Part shown: piece after piece, positions 1 to 5,925 of the stretch
Position numbering within the stretch: the first letter of the stretch is position 1
How the letters are laid out: the number at the start of each line of letters is the position of its first letter
Assembly: GCA_028701415.1 (NCBI GenBank)
Contig: JAQVQU010000052.1
Coordinates: 1 to 9,458, forward strand
Direction of reading: 5' to 3'
DNA from: Clostridia bacterium
GTDB taxonomy: Bacteria > Bacillota > Clostridia > Christensenellales > DTU072
DNA length: 9,458 nt
Program-made: the position numbers and the translations under genes
Notes under the pieces: model-generated
Told to the model about the DNA's origin: nothing
Seen by the model: the letters and a program-made list of their open reading frames with translations, nothing else
The model's database searches: none

Positions 1-93
1 CCCTACCTTTTCATATGCTTTTGATGCAATTTTTCTTAGTGAACATTTTAAACCTTCAGTGAGAGTGAATTTGATGTGTTGCATAATATCCAT
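1..93 (-). CDS. 5' end of an unidentified protein, cut by the window edge
   Basis: Thirty-one codons are open from an ATG at 93-91 to the left edge with no stop. The visible protein begins MDIMQHIKFTLTEG and continues with a basic, helix-prone stretch (LKCSLRKIASKAYEKVG). I do not recognise the family. The start is well supported: a GGAGG Shine-Dalgarno sequence lies at 103-99, five bases before the ATG, and a promoter with a perfect -10 lies about 40 bases upstream. An ATG overlapping the ribosome binding site is in another frame that soon stops, and the internal ATG at codon 4 is too far from the GGAGG. It lies downstream of the potD terminator and has its own promoter, so it is probably a separate transcription unit. 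Function cannot be assigned from 31 residues. Confidence 0.6.
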   Translation of the reverse strand, partial: MDIMQHIKFTLTEGLKCSLRKIASKAYEKVG

Positions 94-109
94 ACCATCC
101 TCCGTGCGC

Positions 110-182
110 TAATGCGCGTATACTAAAATAAATTATATAATATATACTTCTCCTTTGCAATTGTATCTATTTTTGCGCATTA
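110..182. repeat. 8-bp inverted repeat flanking the left promoter, possible operator
   Basis: TAATGCGC at 110-117 and its exact reverse complement GCGCATTA at 175-182 lie on either side of the -35/-10 pair, about 57 bases apart. A third GCGC at 106-109 makes a small GCGC-TAAT-GCGC dyad in the leader just before the ribosome binding site. GC-rich blocks stand out in this AT-rich interval. Paired operator half-sites are one reading; chance is another. Confidence 0.25.
132..160 (-). promoter_or_regulatory. Sigma-A type promoter for the partial gene at the left edge
   Basis: On the minus strand, TTGCAA (160-155, 4 of 6 to the -35 consensus) is followed by exactly 17 bases and TATAAT (137-132, perfect -10). 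Transcription would start near 125, giving a leader of about 30 bases before the ATG at 93. It lies beyond the potD terminator, which supports an independent unit. It has not been tested experimentally. Confidence 0.6.
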
Positions 183-294
183 TTGAAAAAATTTATTAGT
201 AATTTTGATTTTTCTAGATTTGGAAGATTGAACGCTTCGAAATCCTTAATAAAAGAAGTTTTTCTCTTCTTAACCATTCTCTATATTAATATAC

Positions 295-320
295 AAAAAG
301 TCCCAGAAATTTCTGGGACT
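295..320 (-). terminator. Rho-independent terminator of the pot operon
   Basis: A perfect 22-base palindrome at 299-320 has arms AGTCCCAGAAA and TTTCTGGGACT. The central AAATTT can open as a loop, leaving a GC-containing stem. On the minus strand it is followed by five T residues (299-295). It lies 27 bases after the potD stop codon, the expected place for the operon terminator. There is no T tract on the plus-strand side, so it acts in one direction. Confidence 0.85.
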
Positions 321-347
321 TAATAAATTATCTAAACATTCTTCAAC

Positions 348-1766
348 TTACTCTTCACTTTCAGAATCTTCTTCAGTTTCTTCGAGCTCCTCTTCTTCAT
401 CTATAGCGTCTTTTGCGACTACAGCCTTGCCTTTCATTCCTTTTCTATTCTTGAAAACAAAAAATAAAAGAATACCCAAGGCTGCTGCTCCAGCAACAGA
501 ACCAATTATGACCCAGATAATCCAATCTCCTGCAACTGAGGCCGATTTTACTCTTTCCCACATTGCTAAAGCCTTCTGCTGGGAGCTTCCAAAGTCTTTC
601 ATAACCCCAAGCGATGAGGTTATGTCAGGATATCTGATGCTATCTGCAAAATATTCATCTACATCGTACTCATTATCTTCTAGTAAGCTTATTACATCAT
701 TATCTGTGCTGAGAATTGCAGGGTCAATTGCACAAGTATATCCTATCTCAATTGAGTTTGTAATTGCTATTTCTGGCATACAAACGTATTCAATAAATTT
801 ATTTGCTCCAGTAACGTTCTGTGCATTTGCAGGTATTGCCCATCCATCAAACCACACATTTCCACCGACTTCAGGAACAAAATAATCTAAATTAACGTCA
901 TTCTCTGCGGCTTCTTCTATTGCCCAAAGAGCATCTCCACTCCAAGCTAAGTTTGCATATGCTTTCCCGGCCATCATATCTCCCTTGCCTATGTCAACTT
1001 CATACTCTTTTAGGACTTTTTTCTGCTCAATTAAAATTTCCTCGGCAGCCGCTAGTAAATCATCGTTAACTGTATTTATTAAATCTTGTACGGACAATGT
1101 TTTATATGCATCTGGCAAGTTATCCGTTTCTTTTAAATACATAAGAGCAGCAACATATGTATCTCTAATACTGTCTTTTATAAGTATTTTTTTGTTTAAA
1201 TCCTTGATTTCGGGAGTATTCCAGAGTAGTCCATATCCAGCTTCCTCGGCTACCTCGCTAGAAACCACATCTGTATTATACATAATGCCCAATGTTCCCC
1301 ACATATATGGAACAAAGTAATCACTCATATTTTCTTGGCTTTCTCCCACCATTATCTCTGTAAATACCTCATCTACTTTAGAATATAGCGCAGTATCTAC
1401 ATTACCTATCGTGGAAATAGCACTCTTATTTATTTTTTGAAGCTTTCCTTCTTTCATAAGCTTTTCTATGGCATAGTCACTTGGGCAAATAAGGTCCAAT
1501 ACTTCCTCCCCTCTTGTTAGGTTGGTAAGCATTATTTCATTAGTATCATAAAGGGTATAAACTACGTCAATGGTTCTCCCAGTTTCTGTTTCATACCATA
1601 TTTCAAAATTTTCGATTACATCGGGACCGATATAATCTCCCCAATTATAAATATACAACTTCTCATCAGTTGCTGCTTCAGCGGTAATATTAACTGCTGA
1701 ATATGCAGAAAATAATACCGAGGTCATTGCCAACAACAAAACAGTGGCCAAAATAATCTTTTTCAT
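348..1766 (-). CDS. potD: Spermidine/putrescine ABC transporter substrate-binding protein, membrane-anchored at its C-terminus
   Basis: This 472-residue protein is the extracellular polyamine receptor of the importer. Residues 1-31 are a Sec signal peptide (MKK, a hydrophobic core, likely cleavage after AEA). No cysteine is present there, so it is not a lipoprotein. Residues 36-408 match the PotD fold: LYIYNWGDYI near the start, WSGDA at 275-279 and WFDGWAIPANAQN at 305-317. By comparison with E. coli PotD, the ligand-contacting positions W42, Y45, D198, W275, W305, D307 and Y343 appear conserved. D202 replaces the usual glutamate, and the conserved glutamine near 389 seems absent. Residues 415-438 form a transmembrane helix, followed by KNRKGMKGK and an acidic tail (455-472). 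PotD proteins are usually about 350 residues. AAGGAGA lies five bases before the ATG. It is the last gene of the operon, 48 bases after potC. Spermidine versus putrescine preference cannot be read from sequence. Confidence 0.93.
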   Translation of the reverse strand: MKKIILATVLLLAMTSVLFSAYSAVNITAEAATDEKLYIYNWGDYIGPDVIENFEIWYETETGRTIDVVYTLYDTNEIMLTNLTRGEEVLDLICPSDYAIEKLMKEGKLQKINKSAISTIGNVDTALYSKVDEVFTEIMVGESQENMSDYFVPYMWGTLGIMYNTDVVSSEVAEEAGYGLLWNTPEIKDLNKKILIKDSIRDTYVAALMYLKETDNLPDAYKTLSVQDLINTVNDDLLAAAEEILIEQKKVLKEYEVDIGKGDMMAGKAYANLAWSGDALWAIEEAAENDVNLDYFVPEVGGNVWFDGWAIPANAQNVTGANKFIEYVCMPEIAITNSIEIGYTCAIDPAILSTDNDVISLLEDNEYDVDEYFADSIRYPDITSSLGVMKDFGSSQQKALAMWERVKSASVAGDWIIWVIIGSVAGAAALGILLFFVFKNRKGMKGKAVVAKDAIDEEEELEETEEDSESEE

Positions 1767-1796
1767 TTTCTCTCCTTTTTATCTAATATTTTATAA

Positions 1797-1813
1797 AATT
1801 CCTCTTTGGAACT
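1797..1813 (-). promoter_or_regulatory. Small hairpin between potC and potD
   Basis: Immediately after the potC stop codon, the minus strand reads AGTTCC, a five-base loop AAAGA, then GGAATT, giving a six-pair stem with one G-U pair, followed by TTATAAAAT. The T run is too short for a good terminator. It may be an mRNA processing or stability element, or a leaky attenuator that sets the potD level apart from the permeases. It is weak and could be accidental. Confidence 0.25.
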
Positions 1814-1814
1814 A

Positions 1815-2630
1815 TTATACTTCTTCTTCTTTTTTCTTTCCTTTTCCCTTAAATTTGTTAAGATTTACTAATAAAACAATAGTTATTACAAGGATAATTA
1901 TTATTGTAAATAAAGGGTACCAGAAAGGTTCAAACCCACTTGCGCTACGAGTAGAAGAATACAAATATGTGGATAAAGTGTCAATCCCCGTTGCAGCCCC
2001 CTTGTTTATCTGAGTGATAATAAAATCATCAATAGATAAAGTAAAAGCAATTGCAGAACCTGATAATATTCCGGGGAATATTATCGGAAGTATCACCTTA
2101 ACCAATGCTTTTATTGGACTAGCGCCTAAATCCAATGCAGCTTCATATATATTGCTATCCATTTGCATTAATCTCGGCATAACTGACAAAATAACATACG
2201 GAGTACAAAAAGTAATATGTCCCAATATTATTCTTAACCAGCCAGTTGGGAAACTGAATGTAGTAAAAAACAACATTAATGAAACCGCCATTACAATTTC
2301 GGAATTTACTATCGGAAGCTGATTAACGTTTTCAATAGTGGCCTTACTTTTAGGTTTCATGTAAAAAATACCCACTGCAGAGACTGAGCCTATGATTGTA
2401 GATGCAAAAGAAGAAATAAGTGCAATAATGACTGTATTTTTCAAAGAATCAACAAGTTTCTCTGCATGAGAAGAAGTAAATATCGCTCTGTATCCTTCTA
2501 AAGAAAAACCTCTTGGAAAGGTAAAATTGGTGGTGTTTGAAAAAGAGAAAATCACCACAAAAATAATGGGCGCATATAAAAGAGCCAAAATAATAATTAA
2601 ATAGATTTTGGGAAATACCTTCTTTACCAT
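1815..2630 (-). CDS. potC: Spermidine/putrescine ABC transporter permease
   Basis: This 271-residue inner-membrane subunit pairs with PotB to form the channel. Six hydrophobic segments are visible (about 9-31, 64-91, 108-127, 133-151, 183-204 and 236-256). The cytoplasmic EAA loop that contacts the ATPase is at 163-182 (EAALDLGASPIKALVKVILP). The order, length and the SIDDFIITQ motif at 199-207 fit PotC of the binding-protein-dependent transport family. The C-terminus is strongly charged (KGKGKKKEEEV). Its ATG lies inside the end of potB, a seven-base overlap, and no good Shine-Dalgarno sequence precedes it, so translation is probably coupled to potB. The PotC rather than PotB call rests on position and motif similarity. 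Confidence 0.93.
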   Translation of the reverse strand: MVKKVFPKIYLIIILALLYAPIIFVVIFSFSNTTNFTFPRGFSLEGYRAIFTSSHAEKLVDSLKNTVIIALISSFASTIIGSVSAVGIFYMKPKSKATIENVNQLPIVNSEIVMAVSLMLFFTTFSFPTGWLRIILGHITFCTPYVILSVMPRLMQMDSNIYEAALDLGASPIKALVKVILPIIFPGILSGSAIAFTLSIDDFIITQINKGAATGIDTLSTYLYSSTRSASGFEPFWYPLFTIIIILVITIVLLVNLNKFKGKGKKKEEEV

Positions 2631-3430
2631 ACGCTTGACTTAGCCTCACCCTTATTAAATCTCTTTAGCAAAATATTAGAAAGTAAGACAAAAACAAGCA
2701 TCACTAAAGACATAACACTCCCAACGCCATATAATCCGTGATTAAATTTATCGTTTATAGAATCTCCAAATAAGAATACCCCACCTAATAATTGTGAAAT
2801 TGCAAAAGTAGATATTGTCGGAATAAATACCATTATTACTCCACTAATTATTCCAGGTATAGATAAAGGAAGAGTTGTTTTTAGGAAAACAGTAACTGGA
2901 TCTGCCCCTAAATCAGATGCTGCTTCCGAATAGGATTTATCTATGTTCGATAAGGTCGTATGAAGAGGTAATATCATAAATGGAAGGTAGTTGTACACCA
3001 TACCGAAAATAACAGTTCCTTCCCCAAGAGATACCCCCATGGCTTGAAATATCGCCCTGGTTGCCAAAGTCCTGATTAGAAAATTAACCCACATCGGGAG
3101 GATAAATAAAATTACTAGTACTCCTCCTGAAGGCATCTTTGCTAATATGTATGCAACTGGATATCCAATAATCAAGCATAATCCCGTGGTCACTACGCCA
3201 ACCAAAAAGGAGTGGCCCAATACTTTCAAACTTGCACCGTCTTTAGATAAGTCAATGAAGTTTTGGAAAGTTATTTTACCCTCCGCTAAAAATGCGTTTA
3301 CTAATATCAACGCAAGAGGAATGATTACAAAAAACATTAAAAACAATATGTAAGGATAAGCAAAAACACTCCTAGTGATATGAAAACCTTTAATTTTGTT
3401 TTTTATTGTTAGTAAAATATTTTTCTGCAT
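2624..3430 (-). CDS. potB: Spermidine/putrescine ABC transporter permease
   Basis: This 268-residue permease subunit is the partner of PotC. Hydrophobic segments lie at about 22-47, 72-98, 103-129, 138-158, 191-216 and 236-256. The EAA loop at 169-188 (EAASDLGADPVTVFLKTTLP) is the docking site for the PotA ATPase. FILPMWVNFLIRT at 108-120 and QLLGGVFLFGDSIND at 213-227 are typical of PotB. A TAA codon stands directly before the ATG in the same frame, so the start cannot lie further upstream. The ribosome binding site (AAAGAGAG) is imperfect. The gene follows potA after 71 bases that hold no convincing gene or terminator, and its end overlaps the potC start. Confidence 0.93.
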   Translation of the reverse strand: MQKNILLTIKNKIKGFHITRSVFAYPYILFLMFFVIIPLALILVNAFLAEGKITFQNFIDLSKDGASLKVLGHSFLVGVVTTGLCLIIGYPVAYILAKMPSGGVLVILFILPMWVNFLIRTLATRAIFQAMGVSLGEGTVIFGMVYNYLPFMILPLHTTLSNIDKSYSEAASDLGADPVTVFLKTTLPLSIPGIISGVIMVFIPTISTFAISQLLGGVFLFGDSINDKFNHGLYGVGSVMSLVMLVFVLLSNILLKRFNKGEAKSSVW

Positions 3431-3501
3431 TTAGCTCTCTTTAATAACCTATCTTATGCCTTTTCTCTAAGATTTCTTGAATCATCCTTTTTTATTGCCA
3501 C

Positions 3502-4965
3502 CTATTCGGGCTTATTATCGAGTAATTCCTTTATTTGTATGTCTTCGGGATTAATTCCTATCCCAACTCTGTCTCCCTTAAGCCAGTCATCTTGGGTATC
3601 CACGAAGAAGATATAATAATTATCTGCCCTTACTATACATTGATAATAACTCCCCTTGTATATCGTGTTTACCACCTCTCCTCCGATTTGTCCGTCCTCT
3701 TCATTATCAAAAATAGTTATCTTGTCGAAGGGAATGCTCGCAAGCACTTTTGCCCCTCCAAGTAAACCTGCCCCATTACAATCAAAATTTGCTCCGCAAA
3801 TATCAACCACATTTTCTGAAACCATCTCTGTCTCTATTTCATTTATTATCCTTGCTTTAGGCATAATATGAAAATCAAATGGTTTTATAAAAATACCTAT
3901 ATCCTCTCCTACTAAGGCCTCATTCGTCTCATGTATCATAAGTTCGTATTCACCAACCATCGCGATTATCTGATAATGGTCTCCTTTGAATACACACGAC
4001 TCTATATGAGCCAAAACCATAGCTGCATGATTTTCTTTAGGGATTATATAAATATCTTCAGGTCTAATTATTACGTCTATTTCCTGATTCTTTTTGAATC
4101 CTTTATCGACACATTCAAAGACATGATCCATGCAACTGACCTTATAATCCTCCAGCATGATTCCAGAAAAAATATTGCTTTCCCCAATAAAGTCAGCGAC
4201 AAAAGCATTAGCGGGTTCATCATAAACCTTTTTAGGCGTAGCTATCTGTTGAATAACGCCATGTCTCATAACAATTATGGTATCAGACATAGTCAACGCT
4301 TCCTCTTGATCGTGAGTAACATAAACAAAGGTTATCCCTAATTTCCTATGCATGTTCATAAGTTCAATTTGCATGTCCTTACGCATTTTTAAATCCAAAG
4401 CTCCAAGTGGTTCATCCAGTAATAATACTTCAGGATCGTTAACTAAAGCTCTTGCAATCGCGACTCTTTGTTGCTGCCCGCCAGAAAGGCTGCTTACATC
4501 TCTTGCTTCGTAATCCTCAAGATCTACTAGCTTTAGTACTTCATTGACCTTTTTCTTAATTTCTTCCTTAGTATATTTTCTAAGTTTTTCAAATTTATTC
4601 CCAGATTTATCGGTAAAATATTCCCCGGAAGGAATTTTCTTAAGCTTTAAGCCAAAAGCTACATTGTTAAAAACATTTAAATGTGGGAACAATGCGTATC
4701 GTTGAAAAACAGTGTTTACTGGTCTTAAATGAGGGGGTATATCTGTAATATCCTTCCCATCTATAAATATCTTTCCAGAGGTTGGCTTCTCAAAACCGGC
4801 GATCATTCTAAGGGTTGTGGTTTTCCCACACCCCGAAGGCCCGAGAAAAGTTACAAATTCACCTTTGTTTATAGAGAAGCTTACATTATCAACCGCGGGT
4901 TTTCCATCATAGTTCTTGCTTACATTTTTTAATTCGATAACCTTTGTTTTTCGTTTTTTTACCAT
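3502..4965 (-). CDS. potA: Spermidine/putrescine ABC transporter ATPase with an extended C-terminus
   Basis: This 487-residue cytoplasmic ATPase dimerises and powers polyamine uptake through PotBC. The nucleotide-binding domain is intact: Walker A GPSGCGKTT at 42-50, Q-loop Q88, signature LSGGQQQR at 160-167, Walker B LLLDEP with catalytic E185, D-loop GALD at 188-191 and switch H218. Between FGLKLKK (104-110) and the helix at 132 there is a lysine-rich insertion of about 20 residues compared with E. coli PotA. A TOBE-like regulatory module follows at about 262-368, then a second related module at about 385-480, which makes the protein about 110 residues longer than the usual 350-380. It starts 112 bases after the regulator gene with a weak ribosome binding site (GGATGGA) and ends in TAG. 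PotA identity rests on the operon and on the VNTVFQRYALFPHLNVFNNV block (83-102). Confidence 0.94.
   Translation of the reverse strand: MVKKRKTKVIELKNVSKNYDGKPAVDNVSFSINKGEFVTFLGPSGCGKTTTLRMIAGFEKPTSGKIFIDGKDITDIPPHLRPVNTVFQRYALFPHLNVFNNVAFGLKLKKIPSGEYFTDKSGNKFEKLRKYTKEEIKKKVNEVLKLVDLEDYEARDVSSLSGGQQQRVAIARALVNDPEVLLLDEPLGALDLKMRKDMQIELMNMHRKLGITFVYVTHDQEEALTMSDTIIVMRHGVIQQIATPKKVYDEPANAFVADFIGESNIFSGIMLEDYKVSCMDHVFECVDKGFKKNQEIDVIIRPEDIYIIPKENHAAMVLAHIESCVFKGDHYQIIAMVGEYELMIHETNEALVGEDIGIFIKPFDFHIMPKARIINEIETEMVSENVVDICGANFDCNGAGLLGGAKVLASIPFDKITIFDNEEDGQIGGEVVNTIYKGSYYQCIVRADNYYIFFVDTQDDWLKGDRVGIGINPEDIQIKELLDNKPE
3532..3663 (-). repeat. Second TOBE-like module of PotA, internal protein repeat
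   Basis: PotA residues 435-478 align with 325-367 (encoded at 3865-3993). Shared positions include KG then YQ (K327/K437, G328/G438, Y331/Y441, Q332/Q442) and the end block with G353/G464, G357/G468, P362/P473, D364/D475 and I367/I478, needing one single-residue gap. This looks like a diverged internal duplication of the C-terminal regulatory domain and explains most of the extra length. Confidence 0.6.
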
Positions 4966-5077
4966 TTTAAGTCCATCCGAAAGATATATTTATGTTGCCT
5001 TGTATATGAAATCGTTTAATTTACAATTATTAAGATCCCTTTTCCTTATAATTAGAATCAAGAAAAATTTCTACTCT

Positions 5078-5611
5078 TTAAAAATTACTTGGGGTAGTAA
5101 TCCAAAGTATTGTTGCATCTTTATCCGTTTTGTTTTTAAGTACATGGGAACTAGCACCATCGAGATAAAATGCACATCCTTTTTTTGCCTCATGTTCTTT
5201 ATCCCCTATTACGATAACTATTTTTCCAGAAAGAACATACCCAAATTCCTCTCCTTCAAAAGGTAGTCTATCATTAGAGATTCCTCCAGGCGGTAGTTCT
5301 AGAAGAATGGGCTCCATTTCATGTTTTTGAGAGTTTGGAATAAGCCAGGTGCTCTCCCCAGTTCCATTTTCAGAAATAAAGAAATCGCTCTTGTCAAAAA
5401 CAATTTGAGTCTCTTTCCTATCAGAAAAAAAATCTTTTAAACTCGTCCCAAGTACGTTTAACATATCTGCAAGAGTCGCTATCGAGGGACTGGCTAGATC
5501 ATTTTCAATCTGAGAAATAAACCCCTTAGTAAGCTCGCATCTATCAGCTAGTTCTTCCTGTGTTAGGTCAAGTTTAAGTCTCAACTCCTTAATTTTAGAC
5601 CCAATTTCCAT
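5078..5611 (-). CDS. XRE-family transcriptional regulator with cupin domain (PuuR-like), first gene of the pot operon
   Basis: This 177-residue DNA-binding regulator has an N-terminal helix-turn-helix of the Cro/CI type at about 6-60 (LTQEELADRCELTKGFISQ at 16-34) and a C-terminal cupin barrel at about 105-172. Cupin motif 1 reads GEEFGYVLSGK (120-130) and lacks the usual metal-binding histidines; motif 2 contains H156. Such XRE-cupin proteins include E. coli PuuR, which responds to putrescine, and homologues often precede potABCD in Bacillota, so local control of polyamine uptake is likely. An in-frame ATG at 5635 would add eight residues. I chose the ATG at 5611 because GGAGG (5621-5617) lies five bases before it, the helix-turn-helix begins just after it, and the upstream ATG has no ribosome binding site. 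Whether it represses or activates is unknown. Confidence 0.88.
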   Translation of the reverse strand: MEIGSKIKELRLKLDLTQEELADRCELTKGFISQIENDLASPSIATLADMLNVLGTSLKDFFSDRKETQIVFDKSDFFISENGTGESTWLIPNSQKHEMEPILLELPPGGISNDRLPFEGEEFGYVLSGKIVIVIGDKEHEAKKGCAFYLDGASSHVLKNKTDKDATILWITTPSNF

Positions 5612-5659
5612 ATTCTCCTCCACTGTCAAAATCATTTCTTGTCCAGATTTGCAGATTAG

Positions 5660-5688
5660 ATATTAATTTATAAGATTAATAATGTCAA
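5660..5688 (-). promoter_or_regulatory. Sigma-A type promoter of the regulator-potABCD operon
   Basis: On the minus strand, a perfect TTGACA (-35, 5688-5683) is followed by 17 bases and TAATAT (-10, 5665-5660, 4 of 6). Transcription would begin near 5653, giving a leader of about 40 bases to the regulator start at 5611. No terminator lies between the regulator and potA or potA and potB, so it can serve all five genes. Confidence 0.65.
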
Positions 5689-5745
5689 ACAAAAACTTTA
5701 GTTTTATTAAACTTTTTTTGTTTAATTATAATAAACTAATAGTTT
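5687..5745. promoter_or_regulatory. Cluster of AAACT/AGTTT half-sites upstream of the pot promoter, candidate operator
   Basis: Two dyads stand out: AAAACT-TT-AGTTTT at 5692-5705 and AAACTA-A-TAGTTT at 5733-5745, about 40 bp (four helical turns) apart. Between them lie AAACT at 5709-5713, GTTTA at 5720-5724 and TAAAC at 5732-5736. One more AAAC (5687-5690) overlaps the -35 box. Seven half-sites in alternating orientation within 59 bp, at the promoter of a gene for a helix-turn-helix protein, suggest binding sites for that regulator. The extreme AT content makes chance matches easy. The remaining gap up to 5870 shows only AT-rich sequence. Confidence 0.35.
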
Positions 5746-5870
5746 TACTTTATAAGCATTAAATTATTTACATCTTTCCTTAGTTGGTCGCAAATGAAAA
5801 ATCACTATTACATTCCAAATTTAAACAAAAATAGCTGCAGAGAGATTGTTCTTTTTCAAATTTATTAATC

Positions 5871-5899
5871 TAAAAAAAAGCACTCCGTTTTGAAGTGCT
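5871..5899 (-). terminator. Rho-independent terminator of the giant GLUG-repeat gene
   Basis: On the minus strand, AGCACTTC, loop AAAAC and GGAGTGCT form an eight-pair stem with one G-U pair (5899-5879), followed directly by a run of eight T residues (5879-5872). It begins 26 bases after the stop codon at 5928-5926 and separates the giant gene from the pot operon. No T tract exists on the plus-strand side. Confidence 0.9.
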
Positions 5900-5925
5900 A
5901 GTCGTAAAAACATAATAGTCTATTT

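Noticed and set aside
253..271. AAGAAG/CTTCTT stem after the main pot terminator
   Set aside because: Six weak pairs with only two G-C pairs and an interrupted T run; the palindrome at 299-320 already explains termination.
1788..1799. ATTTTATAAAAT and, at 282-293, TATATTAATATA, perfect 12-bp palindromes
   Set aside because: Made only of A and T in very AT-rich gaps, so expected by chance.
3431..3501. A 14-codon minus-strand frame between potA and potB (MIQEILEKRHKIGY)
   Set aside because: Its AAGG lies against the ATG with no usable spacing, and nothing else supports a leader peptide.
427..4932. Plus-strand open frames of about 67-152 codons opposite the pot genes (for example 427-885, 985-1320, 2014-2322, 3931-4341)
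   Set aside because: They are antisense to clearly conserved coding sequence, have no convincing ribosome binding sites, and translate to compositions typical of reverse-complement shadows.
4966..5077. Possible internal promoter (TAGAAA, 17 bp, TATAAG) or riboswitch in the 112-base gap before potA
   Set aside because: The -35 is poor and I could find no stable stem or known aptamer pattern; too weak to annotate.
348..5611. Mycoplasma genetic code (TGA read as Trp), suggested by the mycoplasma-like PotA length
   Set aside because: All tryptophans in the clear reading frames use TGG and no frame needs a TGA read-through.
5682..5762. A 26-codon plus-strand frame in the control region (MSNKNFSF...)
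   Set aside because: No ribosome binding site, composed of AT-rich low-complexity sequence, and it overlaps the pot promoter on the other strand.
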